Position numbers and translations under genes: made by a program
Assembly (NCBI RefSeq): GCF_000333955.1
Contig: NZ_CAPS01000056.1
Location: forward strand, 34,494 to 98,493
DNA: 64,000 bases
Direction: 5' to 3'
Origin: Rhodococcus sp. AW25M09
GTDB lineage: Bacteria; Actinomycetota; Actinomycetes; Mycobacteriales; Mycobacteriaceae
Notes under the pieces: model-generated
Seen by the model: only the letters and a program-made list of their open reading frames with translations
Databases searched by the model: none
What the model was told of the DNA's origin: nothing
In this document: piece by piece, positions 18,901 through 26,696 of the stretch
Numbering within the stretch: position 1 is the stretch's first letter
Layout of the letters: the number at the start of each line of letters is the position of its first letter

Positions 18901-19887
18901 GGCGGACAGCGTGGCGACGTAGGTGGCGAAGGCCAGAAATGTGCCGATGGTGATGTTGCCCTGCAGCGCAAGATAGCCGCCGAGGGCGATGACACCGACG
19001 AGACCGAGCTGGGGGATGGTGGCCATCGACGGTGCGAACCGTGAGTTGATCCGCGCCGACCGCATGCGCTCGGAGAACAGTGTGCGGCCGAGTGCTTCGA
19101 TGCGGTCCACGGCGCGAGCTTCCTGGCCGAAGCCCTTGACCACTCTGACGCCGGTGACGGTTTCTTCGACATGCTGGGCAAGGTCGGCGGCGCGCTGCTG
19201 CGCAGACCAGGTGGCCGCGAACAGGATCGGGCGGATGCGGTAGACGACGATGCCGACCGCGGGAACGATGAGGACCGCGACCACGGTGAGCAGCGGAGAC
19301 AGGTACGCCATGACCATGAGGGCAAGGACGAACTGCAGTAGCGCCCCGGCCGACAGCGGCACCATGGCCAGCAGTCCCTGCACGAGTTGCAGGTCGGTGA
19401 TCGACCTCGACACGACCTGACCGGTACGGATCTCGTCCTGCTTGCGGCCGTCGAGCCGCTGCAACGAGGCCAGCAGGTCCAGGCGCAGATCGTGTTGGAC
19501 GTCGATGGAGAGCCTGCCTGCGAGCATGCGCCGACCGAACTGGCAGGCGAATCGTACGAGACCCAACAGCGCAATGGCCACCGCGACCGTGAGGATGACC
19601 TCGCCCTTGCCCGCGGTCGCGTCGTCGATCGCCAACCTGGTGAGCAGTGGGAACGAGATATCGATGACCGCGGCGATCATCGTCACGCCCAGCGCGCCCA
19701 AGGCCGTGCGACGGTGCAGCATGCACTGCGCGATCAGACGCCGAATCCAGCCGCGCGGCGTGCGCGACGCATCGCTGTCGGCAGCGACATCACTACTCGA
19801 CCGATCGAGCTCGACGAGGGTGCTGTTGTTCGCCGAGTCGCTGCCTGCGGCCTCGCCACGGTTCGTCACCGAATTACTGTGTGCCAT
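15958..19887 (-). CDS. single-chain ABC exporter with two TMD-NBD halves
   Basis: 1309 residues: membrane domain 1 (about 50-340), NBD1 (about 370-600), an acidic/Gly-Pro linker with a GGDET triplicate (about 610-720), membrane domain 2 (about 735-1020) and NBD2 (about 1050-1290). NBD1 has Walker A GHAGSGKTA, canonical LSGGQ, but LDDATSAVD, with Asp for the catalytic Glu. NBD2 has GRTGAGKST, LSAGQ and LDEATATLD. This matches heterodimeric exporters with one degenerate ATP site, here fused. Likely a drug or lipid exporter; substrate unknown. It follows 110 bases after kgd's start, same strand. Confidence 0.92.
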   Translation of the reverse strand: MAHSNSVTNRGEAAGSDSANNSTLVELDRSSSDVAADSDASRTPRGWIRRLIAQCMLHRRTALGALGVTMIAAVIDISFPLLTRLAIDDATAGKGEVILTVAVAIALLGLVRFACQFGRRMLAGRLSIDVQHDLRLDLLASLQRLDGRKQDEIRTGQVVSRSITDLQLVQGLLAMVPLSAGALLQFVLALMVMAYLSPLLTVVAVLIVPAVGIVVYRIRPILFAATWSAQQRAADLAQHVEETVTGVRVVKGFGQEARAVDRIEALGRTLFSERMRSARINSRFAPSMATIPQLGLVGVIALGGYLALQGNITIGTFLAFATYVATLSAVTRTVSSVIIMAQLSRAAVERVYEVVDTEPSDPEPTQPIALPDGPLGVSISEVTFGFEPERDVLTGLNLTISPGETVAVVGHAGSGKTALALLLPRFYRPSAGRIALTSGDMSVDIDDLDSTSLREAVSLVFDEPFLFSDSIAANIALGRPDATTDEIEHAARLAQASTFIEALPEGYDSLVGERGLTLSGGQRQRIALARALLVDPRILILDDATSAVDAETEAAIFDALRGVRSRATLVLAHRRSTLTLADRVAVLDNGRIIDTGTVDELDRRCPLFRALLAGGDETGGDETGGDETGGGEFEPGTVPEPSAETLWPDSALESTPEPGTIASPAPGGGGGHGPAMAGAFGSLAPTPAIAEAVAALPPATEDPGASGSELRRPDPGFRLSRLLGPVRLLLAAVVVLLALDSLASIAFPSLVRFAVDSGVARGDSNTLWIATSIGVVLAAASWFVVCWTTVITARAGERVLFGLRVRSYAHIQRLGLDYYERELSGRIMTRMTTDVDALSSFIQTGASTAVVSVLTVVGIAAALLVTDLTLGLVALAVVPPLAVATVIFRRISSAAYSTSRERISIVNADFQENVTGLRAAQAYRREEYAASRFAERSNRYRASRMRSQTAISVFFPLITLLSDIALAVVVFVGAHQIATGATTAGTLVAFVLYLGLLFGPIQQLSQVFDGYQQARVGVGRIGDLLRTTSSIETATAADPTALPGGRLRADIDLVDVGFRYAGAHTDALREVTLTIPAGTTVALVGRTGAGKSTVVKLLARFYDPTSGSVRVGGHDLRDYRLSDYRHRLGVVPQEAHLFTGTVASNIAYGRPDASRADIEQAARSVGALSTIAALRGGMHQPVGERGQGLSAGQRQLIALARAELVDPDLLLLDEATATLDPATERTVLAASNAVARTRTAVVVAHRLATAARADLIVVVDGGRIVEVGQHSELRFRGGFYTQLWTAAETNRGNNSIVQGVIDNEADGYR
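18004..18048 (-). repeat. three 15-bp tandem repeats inside the ABC exporter linker
   Basis: TGTTTCGTCACCGCC is repeated three times (18004-18018, 18019-18033 with one change, 18034-18048). On the coding strand it gives GGDET three times, in frame, in the flexible linker between the two halves. Unit length is a multiple of three, so copy-number change would not break the frame. Confidence 0.85.
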
Positions 19888-19953
19888 CGATCGACAACGG
19901 TAGACCCGACCACCGACACGATCGGCAGGCGAATGCGGGTCCCGGCGTCGACC

Positions 19954-20724
19954 TCAGTCGATGTCGCGGGTGCGGGCCGTAAACCAGCCGCCACCGGTCA
20001 GCACCGCGGCCCACAGCGCGAGCCCGAGCGGTGCCCACGGCCACGACGCCAGATCAGCGGCGCCGTCCAACTGAGTCGCCGCCATCGTCGGCAGTGTCAG
20101 GTTCGACGGCAACACGATGGCGATCGGTCCCAATCCCACTCCGAACAGGATCAGCGAGAGCAGTCCCTCGCCGAACGGCAGCCAGGCGACCAGCACGATC
20201 GCGGACCACGTCGGAGATTTGAGCAACAGGCCCAGGCCGGCACCGATCATCGACCACAGCACGATGGCCAGTAGGCACGATGCCACGACACCGATGAACG
20301 GGCCGTCGAGAACCACGGTCCGGTCGTTGAAGATCAGCAGACAGATCAGGCTGGCCAGCAAGACGATCAGTCCGTATCCGAGCCCGAACAGGGCAGTGAC
20401 GATGAGCTTGGCCGCGATCACCCCGTCGCGGCCGCGGGCCGTCAGGAAGCTGGTGGTGATGGTCTTGTGGGGAAATTCGGTTCCGGCATTGACGGCACCG
20501 AAGATGCCGGCGAACAGAATCGCGGCACCGGCAGCGACGTACAGGCCGATCGAGGCGACCCCACCCGAGATCTGGAGGTCCTCCTCGAATTCACCCAACT
20601 GGTTCGCGATGACCGAGGTGATGACGGAGGCGAAAATTCCGACCACGATCGGTGCGATCGCCAGTGCCCACCAGAATTTCAGCGTCGTGACTTTGCGGAT
20701 CTCCGAGGTCAACAGCGCGTTCAT
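19954..20724 (-). CDS. ABC-2-type transporter permease
   Basis: 256 residues with about six membrane segments; starts MNALLTSEIRKVTTLKFWWAL, typical of ABC-2 permeases that begin with a cytosolic helix binding the partner ATPase. Its ATG overlaps the stop of the ATPase gene (ATGA), so the two form an exporter. The family moves drugs, lantibiotics or lipids; nothing here fixes the substrate. Confidence 0.88.
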   Translation of the reverse strand: MNALLTSEIRKVTTLKFWWALAIAPIVVGIFASVITSVIANQLGEFEEDLQISGGVASIGLYVAAGAAILFAGIFGAVNAGTEFPHKTITTSFLTARGRDGVIAAKLIVTALFGLGYGLIVLLASLICLLIFNDRTVVLDGPFIGVVASCLLAIVLWSMIGAGLGLLLKSPTWSAIVLVAWLPFGEGLLSLILFGVGLGPIAIVLPSNLTLPTMAATQLDGAADLASWPWAPLGLALWAAVLTGGGWFTARTRDID

Positions 20725-21803
20725 CGGGGACCTCCGTTCCAGTTCTGCGGCGGACCGTAATTCGGTGGCGGCGCGCCGTGGCCCTGCTGATAACCCGGGG
20801 GTGGTCCGTAGCCCTGCTGGTAGCCCGCCGGTGGTCCGTAGCCCGGTTGATGTCCGGGCGGCGGTCCGTACGGATCCTGCCGAACGGGTGCCGCGGCGTA
20901 TTGACCCGCGGTCATGGACAGGAACACCTGCTCGAGGTCGACGTGTTCGCTGGTGGTGCCGAATACCGTGACAGCGGCACCGACGGCGATGCGTGCGATG
21001 GCGGCCTCGTCGACGCCGGCGACGCCGATGCGCCCGTCGGGCAGCAGTTGAGTGTCGTTGATGCCGTTCGAAGCCAACGCGAGAGCGAGTTTTGCGGGGT
21101 CCGATGCCGCCACGAGCACGCGACTCGGGCGGGTGGACCGTAGCTGTGCGATCGAACCCTGATACATCAGTGCGCCTGCGCTGACGATGACCAGGTTGTC
21201 GACTGTCTGCTCGATTTCGCGGAGGATGTGACTCGATACCAGGACCGTGCGACCCGACGCGGCAAACCCCTTGAGGAAGTCGCGAAGCCAGGCGATTCCT
21301 TCGGGGTCGAGACCGTTCGCGGGTTCGTCGAGTACGAGGATCTCCGGATCTCCGAGCAGAGCCGTCGCCAGTGTCAGGCGTTGACGCATGCCGAGGGAGA
21401 AGCCCCCTGCGGCGCGGTCTGCGGCATCGCCGAGGCCTACCAGGTTCAGCACGTCGAGTGCGCGGCTGTCGGGCACCCCGATCGCGGCGGTGTAGATCTG
21501 CAGATGATGTGCGGCGGTGCGCTTGGGATGCAGGCTCAGCGAGTCGAGGACGGCTCCGACCGTGCGTGCCGGGTGCGTGGCCGCGCGAAACGGGCTGCCG
21601 TTGACGAGGCCGACACCCGAGGTGGGTGCGACGAGTCCGAGCAGCATGCGCAGGGTGGTGGTCTTACCCGATCCGTTGGGGCCGAGGAATCCGGTGACGG
21701 TGCCGCGTGGAACGACGAAGCTCAGCTCCGACACCGCGCGAACGGTGCCGAACTGCTTGGTCAGGGCCTGCGCTTCCAGTGCTGCTCCCGGATAGCTGGT
21801 CAT
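20721..21803 (-). CDS. ABC-2 exporter ATPase with Gly-Tyr-Pro-Gln repeat tail
   Basis: 360 residues from the ATG at 21803. Walker A GPNGSGKTT, signature FSLGMRQR, Walker B LVLDEPANGLDP and H-loop VSSHILREIE are present (DrrA-like). The last 60 residues are low-complexity, with imperfect repeats of GYGPPAGYQQ and GYGPPPGYQQ, unusual for this class. A longer reading from GTG at 21893 overlaps the upstream oxidoreductase stop (GTGA), but its extra 30 residues look non-homologous and the ATG has a purine-rich GGGGGA upstream, so I prefer 21803. Confidence 0.88.
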   Translation of the reverse strand: MTSYPGAALEAQALTKQFGTVRAVSELSFVVPRGTVTGFLGPNGSGKTTTLRMLLGLVAPTSGVGLVNGSPFRAATHPARTVGAVLDSLSLHPKRTAAHHLQIYTAAIGVPDSRALDVLNLVGLGDAADRAAGGFSLGMRQRLTLATALLGDPEILVLDEPANGLDPEGIAWLRDFLKGFAASGRTVLVSSHILREIEQTVDNLVIVSAGALMYQGSIAQLRSTRPSRVLVAASDPAKLALALASNGINDTQLLPDGRIGVAGVDEAAIARIAVGAAVTVFGTTSEHVDLEQVFLSMTAGQYAAAPVRQDPYGPPPGHQPGYGPPAGYQQGYGPPPGYQQGHGAPPPNYGPPQNWNGGPR

Positions 21804-21889
21804 CTGTGCGAAATCCCCCTGGCCGTTGGTCACCTCGTGTGCCGGCTGCGCGAGGCAACCGGTACCCGAGGCTACGGGGTGCTCGGGTG

Positions 21890-22729
21890 TCACCTGTGCA
21901 ATGCGGCGGCGATCTCTCGGTAGGTCTCGAGCGGATCGGCGTCGTCGGGGAGCGCGTGCAGTGTCACGTGCGATGCTCCGGCACCCAGATGCTCGTTCAG
22001 TCGAGCGGCGATTGCGTCGGCCGTGCCGTGCGCCACCAATGCGTCGATCAGGCGGTCACTGCCGCCGTCACCGATTTCCTCGTCCGAGTAGCCGAGCCGG
22101 TTCAGATTGTTGGTGTAGTTGCGCAGGTGCAGGTAGGGGTTGTTGACCGGCGGTCGGCCGATCGACCGCGCCTGCTCCGGATCGGATTCGAGTACCACTT
22201 TGTGTTCGGGTGCCAGGATCTTGTTCGGTCCCAGTGCTTCTCGCGCCTCGCGGGTGTGCTCGGGGGTGGTCAGGTAAGGATGCGCACCGGCGGTGCGGTC
22301 GGCGGCAAGGGCAAGCACCTTGGGCCCGAGCGCCGCGAGGACGCGCCGCTCCACCGGCACTCCGGCGGTGTCGAGGTCGTCGAGATACGCCACCAGGGCG
22401 TCGTACGGCTTGGTGTACTCCTGCGTCGCCTCGGGGTGGCCGGCACCGATTCCGAGGAGGAAGCGTCCTGGGTGCTTGCTCTCCAACCGGTGATACGACG
22501 CGGCGACGTCGGCCGCGGAATCGGACCAGATGTTGACGATTCCGGTTGCCACGACGATCGTCTCGGTGGCGTCGAGAATCTCCTCACTGGTAGCCAGATC
22601 CGCCGGCGGCGAGCCGCCCAGCCAGATCGTGCCGTAACCGAACGATTCGATCGCGCGCGACAGTTCGGGGGTGAAAGCCGAATGAAGTCGCCAGACGCCG
22701 TACGTGCCGAGTTCAGGTGTGGAAGTCAT
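21890..22729 (-). CDS. LLM-class (F420-dependent type) oxidoreductase
   Basis: 279 residues. The luciferase-like fold is shown by YGTIWLGGSPPADL, IVVATGIVNIW, the RFLLGIGAGHPE motif near 90-100 and the HVTLHAL strand near the end. Actinobacterial members with this signature mostly use coenzyme F420; FMN cannot be excluded. Substrate unknown. It precedes the ABC-2 genes on the same strand; the link is probably only positional. Confidence 0.85.
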   Translation of the reverse strand: MTSTPELGTYGVWRLHSAFTPELSRAIESFGYGTIWLGGSPPADLATSEEILDATETIVVATGIVNIWSDSAADVAASYHRLESKHPGRFLLGIGAGHPEATQEYTKPYDALVAYLDDLDTAGVPVERRVLAALGPKVLALAADRTAGAHPYLTTPEHTREAREALGPNKILAPEHKVVLESDPEQARSIGRPPVNNPYLHLRNYTNNLNRLGYSDEEIGDGGSDRLIDALVAHGTADAIAARLNEHLGAGASHVTLHALPDDADPLETYREIAAALHR

Positions 22730-22768
22730 ATCGAGTGCAACCCCTCCGCCTCGCGATGATTCCGCATC

Positions 22769-23488
22769 TCAGGCGTCGGGCTCGATGACGAGATTCTCCG
22801 GAAAGCGAGCGGGCGGTGCTCCGAAGGCATCGCGGGCGTTTTTGATGACGCCCTTGCCGACGGCGCGGTTTCCTGCTCCGCCGATCGCCGCGCCGATTCC
22901 GGCGGGGAGCATCTTGCCTACCACCAGCGCGCTGCGCCTGGCGAGGTACTTGGTGATGAACTTCTTCGCCAGAGACTTGTTCATGCTCGTCATCGAGCCA
23001 CGGGGGATGCGGGAGGTGATCAGTGGTCCCCAGTTCTTGGCGGTCTTACCGACCGTCCGCTGCACGATCTGCATGCCCGACTCGCCCAGCGCGACCGAGA
23101 GCACCAGTGCGCGCCGCTGTTGGTGGTTCTCGACGGGAATGCCGTGCACGGACGCGACCGACAGCGTCAGCAGAGCCGAGGACTCGATGAAGAATGCGGT
23201 TTCGGCACCCACGGCGGTGAGCGACGCGACGGTTCCGATGCCGGGGATCGCCGCTGCGCCGCCCACCGCCGATCCACTGCCGGTGACCGCGAGCAGGAAT
23301 CGCTTCTCGAGGCGTTCGATGATCTGCGCCGGGGTGTCGTACGGGTGTGCCCGACGCACGTGCGCCACGTACTTGTCGACAGCAGGTCCCTGCAGGCGGC
23401 TGGCGTTGTCGAGAATGTTGACCAGCGCACGTTCGAGCTTGCCTCCGTTAGAGACCTCGACCTCTGCATCGTCCTTTTTCCCTGCCAT
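22769..23488 (-). CDS. conserved hypothetical protein with Gly/Ala-rich hydrophobic core
   Basis: 239 residues. An acidic-basic head (MAGKKDDAEVEV) is followed by an amphipathic region, then SGSAVGGAAAIPGIGTVASL (about 72-91) and later MLPAGIGAAIGGAGN (about 195-209), which could insert in or lie on membranes. No catalytic motif seen. I do not recognise a characterised family; it may be an actinobacterial protein loosely like EcsC-type proteins. Same strand and similar base use as its neighbours. Confidence 0.65.
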   Translation of the reverse strand: MAGKKDDAEVEVSNGGKLERALVNILDNASRLQGPAVDKYVAHVRRAHPYDTPAQIIERLEKRFLLAVTGSGSAVGGAAAIPGIGTVASLTAVGAETAFFIESSALLTLSVASVHGIPVENHQQRRALVLSVALGESGMQIVQRTVGKTAKNWGPLITSRIPRGSMTSMNKSLAKKFITKYLARRSALVVGKMLPAGIGAAIGGAGNRAVGKGVIKNARDAFGAPPARFPENLVIEPDA

Positions 23489-23553
23489 CGGTATCTCTTT
23501 CGGTCGCGATCATGGTGGCCCGGGCAGGGCCGGGCCGTGTGGGGTGCGGTGGT

Positions 23554-24570
23554 TCAGGCGACCCAGTGCTCCGGCGGAACGAGCTCGTCGGGCTTCGGCG
23601 GTGGGGGAGCAGTTCCGTCGCCGAAGGGCGATCCGCCCAGTGACTCGCGCCCGTGTGGCTCCAGCCAGCTCTGCAGATCCGGGCCCTTCGGCACGATGCC
23701 CGACGGGTTGATGTCGGTGTGCACCTCGTAGTAATGCCGCTTGATGTGGTCGAAGTCGACGGTGTCGCCGAATCCGGGGGTCTGGAACAAGTCGCGTGCG
23801 TAGTTCCACAGCACCGGCATCTCGCTGAGCTTGCTGCGGTTGCACTTGAAATGACCGTGATAGACGGGATCGAAGCGCACCAGGGTGGTGAACAGGCGCA
23901 CGTCGGCCTCGGTGATGTGGTCGCCGACGAGGTAGCGCTGCGTGGACAGGCGTTCGACGAGCCAATCGAGGCGGGCGAACAGTTGGTCGTAGGCCTTGTC
24001 GTAGGCCTCCTGCGATCCGGCGAAACCACAGCGGTAGACGCCGTTGTTGACGTCCCTGAACACCAGTTCGGCGACTTCGTCGATCTCGCTGCGCAGCGCC
24101 TCCGGATACAGATCGGGCGCACCGTCGCGGTGGTACTGCGTCCACTCCGTGGACAGGTCGAGGGTGATCTGCGGGTAGTCGTTGGTGACGACCTCACCGG
24201 TGGGAACGTCGACGAGGGCTGGGACGGTGATACCGCGCTCGTACTCCGGGAATCGCGCGAAGTAGGCGTCCTGCAGTCGGGGGATCTGCAGTACCGAGTC
24301 GACGCCGTCGGGCTCTTCCTGGAAGTTCCAGCTGCGGGGGTCGTGGGTCGGCCCGGGAATCCCCAGAGACAGGACGTCTTCGAGGCCCAGTAGCCGGCGA
24401 ACGATGATGGACCGGTGCGCCCACGGGCAGGCCCGAGCCGCAATCAGTCGATACCGCCCGGGCTCCACCGGATAGCCGTCCCGGCCGTCTGCGGTGATTC
24501 GCGTCGGAATGTAGTTGGTGTCGCGCTTGAATTCTTTGCCCGGTTCCACGTAGGCCGCATCGTCGCCCAT
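23554..24570 (-). CDS. xi-class glutathione S-transferase-like protein (glutathionyl-hydroquinone reductase family)
   Basis: 338 residues. The nucleophilic Cys motif ARACPWAHR is near residue 48, followed by a thioredoxin-like domain and a helical C-terminal domain with YLVGDHITEADVRLF and FKCNRSKL. The family reduces glutathionyl-hydroquinones. Because these bacteria make mycothiol rather than glutathione, the actual thiol is probably different; that is inference. Confidence 0.88.
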   Translation of the reverse strand: MGDDAAYVEPGKEFKRDTNYIPTRITADGRDGYPVEPGRYRLIAARACPWAHRSIIVRRLLGLEDVLSLGIPGPTHDPRSWNFQEEPDGVDSVLQIPRLQDAYFARFPEYERGITVPALVDVPTGEVVTNDYPQITLDLSTEWTQYHRDGAPDLYPEALRSEIDEVAELVFRDVNNGVYRCGFAGSQEAYDKAYDQLFARLDWLVERLSTQRYLVGDHITEADVRLFTTLVRFDPVYHGHFKCNRSKLSEMPVLWNYARDLFQTPGFGDTVDFDHIKRHYYEVHTDINPSGIVPKGPDLQSWLEPHGRESLGGSPFGDGTAPPPPKPDELVPPEHWVA

Positions 24571-24636
24571 GCTCTCAACTCCTCTTGTCGGTCGCTCTAC
24601 CCGACGCTACCCACATCGGATACACCTCAATCTCGG

Positions 24637-25380
24637 TCACGAGCGGAGCGCGGCGGTGTGACACGCGCCGATTTCCACGTAGCCCAGGCGCGCGGCAAGG
24701 CGTCGAGCAATGGTGTTCTCGGGGCGTGATCGCCACTGCGGGATCAAGCCGTCGTCGATGGCGTCGTTGGTCGCCAGCCGGCCGACCACGTGGGCGTGAC
24801 CCCGGCGGCGATGCTCCGGGTCCGTCAGTACGCGCATGTCCGCCAGGATCAGCTGCTCTTCCGAATAACCGGCTGCGGCGAGGGAGCGCGCGGAGTCTGC
24901 GGGTCGATCGTCGCCGAGCAACGTGAACCAGTTTCTCGATACCGGCTCTCCGAATGCCTCGCTGACGTCGGCAGCGCTGCAGTGTGTCGCGAGGTTGCGG
25001 GCGTGCGCCGCATCGTGGGAGATCAGTGGGTCGTGTACGTCTATGGAATGGCCGATCTCCGAGCCGTATGCCAGCGTGTGCGTATCGATCTCGTAGCGCT
25101 CGGAGCGGTCTCCCAGCAACGACGACATCCAGGTTCGGTCGGTACCCGCCTGGCCGGTGACAGTGCGTGAAGCGTCCACCGCCCAGGACGGACCCGAGAT
25201 CAGGGTGGTCCCGGCGATTCGCAGGACCGTGATGTCCTCGGTGTCGACGACATGCTCGACGCGTGGTGCGTCGGTGTCGAGGGCCCGATCGTCGAGGTGC
25301 AGTCGCCGACACCAGGCCAGGCGGACGATGTCGAGTTTGTGAGTGTCGAATCGGCCGGCGTCGAAAGGGGGGAAATCCAC
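24637..25380 (-). CDS. GNAT-family N-acetyltransferase
   Basis: 247 residues. Only the C-terminal half is clearly GNAT: the acetyl-CoA loop RRRGHAH is near residue 188 after strand MRVLTDP, and the final ARRLAARLGYVEIG is the usual closing motif. The N-terminal 120 residues are less conserved. The start is a GTG at 25380. Substrate unknown. Confidence 0.78.
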   Translation of the reverse strand: MDFPPFDAGRFDTHKLDIVRLAWCRRLHLDDRALDTDAPRVEHVVDTEDITVLRIAGTTLISGPSWAVDASRTVTGQAGTDRTWMSSLLGDRSERYEIDTHTLAYGSEIGHSIDVHDPLISHDAAHARNLATHCSAADVSEAFGEPVSRNWFTLLGDDRPADSARSLAAAGYSEEQLILADMRVLTDPEHRRRGHAHVVGRLATNDAIDDGLIPQWRSRPENTIARRLAARLGYVEIGACHTAALRS

Positions 25381-25561
25381 GTTTCGAGACTATCCATCGC
25401 GTCACCGCGCCCGTGAGCAACGTTCTCGTTTCGTCGTCCGGAAGAAATCTTTGGGACTTTTTCGCCCCCGGAGTATCGCTCAGCGCCGATAGATGGCAGA
25501 CTCACTTTTGAGATTAGAGCTTCGACGTGAAGATCTAGCTCGCTTACAGAAGGTTTACAGA

Positions 25562-25765
25562 ATGACGCAGGGCAGTGTGAAGTGGTTCAACGGCGAAAAG
25601 GGCTTCGGCTTCATCGAGCAGGATGGTGGCGGACCGGACGTTTTCGTTCATTACTCGGAGATTCAGGGTAGCGGCTTCAAGTCGCTCGACGAGGGCCAGC
25701 GCGTGGAGTTCGAGGTGGGCCAGGGTCAGAAGGGCCCCCAGGCTACCGGCGTCCGCGCCATCTGA
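25562..25765 (+). CDS. cold-shock protein, CspA family
   Basis: 67 residues, a single OB-fold RNA-binding domain with RNP1 KGFGFI and RNP2 VFVHY. It acts as an RNA chaperone. The ATG at 25562 has AGAAGG 10 bases upstream and matches the family start; a frame 23 codons longer is non-homologous. A long leader (about 180 bases from the divergent GNAT gene) and a strong terminator downstream are consistent with a single-gene transcript. Confidence 0.95.
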   Translation: MTQGSVKWFNGEKGFGFIEQDGGGPDVFVHYSEIQGSGFKSLDEGQRVEFEVGQGQKGPQATGVRAI

Positions 25766-25840
25766 TTCAAACTTCGTAACCCGAATTCCCCTGGCGGAGT
25801 GAACTTCTCGAAGTAATCTCCACCAGAAACTCGGTGACAG

Positions 25841-25876
25841 GGCCGGATACACGGAAGAAATTCCGAGTATCCGGCC
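25841..25876 (+). terminator. cold-shock gene terminator hairpin
   Basis: GGCCGGATAC (25841-25850) pairs perfectly with 25867-25876, and inside it CGGAA pairs with TTCCG around a GAAA tetraloop, separated by one A-A mismatch. TTCGTCTGTT follows. It ends 75 bases downstream of the cold-shock gene stop. Confidence 0.78.
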
Positions 25877-26008
25877 TTCGTCTGTTCGAACGGGACATCG
25901 ACTTCGGTCGGTGTCCCTTGTTCGTTCACATGGCATTGTGCGCGGTATGTCCGGTTGATCCCAGGTCGGAGCAATGTCCGTGTTGCTTTCGGTCGAATCA
26001 CGGCCGTA

Positions 26009-26037
26009 TATTCCAGCTGGAATAATTCAGCCGGAAT
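26009..26037. promoter_or_regulatory. palindromic operator for the PadR regulator
   Basis: TATTCCAGCTGGAATA (26009-26024) is a perfect 16-bp palindrome. A second, weaker copy ATTCAGCCGGAAT follows at 26025-26037, one base shorter at the centre. They lie 17-45 bases upstream of the padR start, where an autorepressor would bind. Confidence 0.7.
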
Positions 26038-26053
26038 ATCGAGACGAGGTTCA

Positions 26054-26686
26054 ATGCGTGGCGAGGTGGTGAACCCGCTGGGTGTCTCGGTTCTGGCACT
26101 GCTGTCGGAGGGGCAGATGCATCCCTACGAGATGTATCAGCTGCTGCTGGAACGCAAAGAGGATCGGATCGTCAAGGTTCGACCCGGTTCGCTCTATCAC
26201 GCGGTCGCGCGACTTCACGAGCAGGCGCTGGTCGCCGAAGTCGGAACCGATCGCGGCGGAAATCGCCCCGAACGCACGACGTACGAGATCACGCCCGCCG
26301 GCAGACGAGCTCTCGCCGATCGACTGGCCGACATCCTCCGCTCCCCGGTTCGTGAGTATCCACGGTTCACGCTCGGTCTGTCCGAGATGCACAACCTGCC
26401 GGCCTCCGAGACCGTCGCATTGCTCCGAGCACGCGTCGAGTACCTGGCCCGCGAGATCGAGGAACTGTCCGGGTATCAGCGGCTGGCGGCAGAACGCAAG
26501 GTGTCCGAAATCTACTGGGCTGGAATCGATTACACGTACCACATGCTGACGGCCGAAGTGAACTGGTTGACGAGCTACATCGATCGCGTCGACAGCGGAG
26601 AGTTGCCGTGGCCGCACGAGATCTCCGCACTCCACGCCACCCTGACCGATCGTCACCGACCACACGACCCGACGCCTCGGGGATGA
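26054..26686 (+). CDS. PadR-family transcriptional regulator
   Basis: 210 residues from the ATG at 26054. The winged helix begins NPLGVSVLALLSEGQMHPYEMYQLL and continues with the wing (RPGSLYHAVARL, then RTTYEITPAG). A C-terminal helical domain like the PadR/Vir domain follows. It is 10 bases upstream of an MFS pump and most likely controls itself and the pump in response to a drug or aromatic ligand. The 33 codons before this ATG in the open frame cover the operator and are not coding. Confidence 0.9.
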   Translation: MRGEVVNPLGVSVLALLSEGQMHPYEMYQLLLERKEDRIVKVRPGSLYHAVARLHEQALVAEVGTDRGGNRPERTTYEITPAGRRALADRLADILRSPVREYPRFTLGLSEMHNLPASETVALLRARVEYLAREIEELSGYQRLAAERKVSEIYWAGIDYTYHMLTAEVNWLTSYIDRVDSGELPWPHEISALHATLTDRHRPHDPTPRG

Positions 26687-26696
26687 GGAGAACGCC

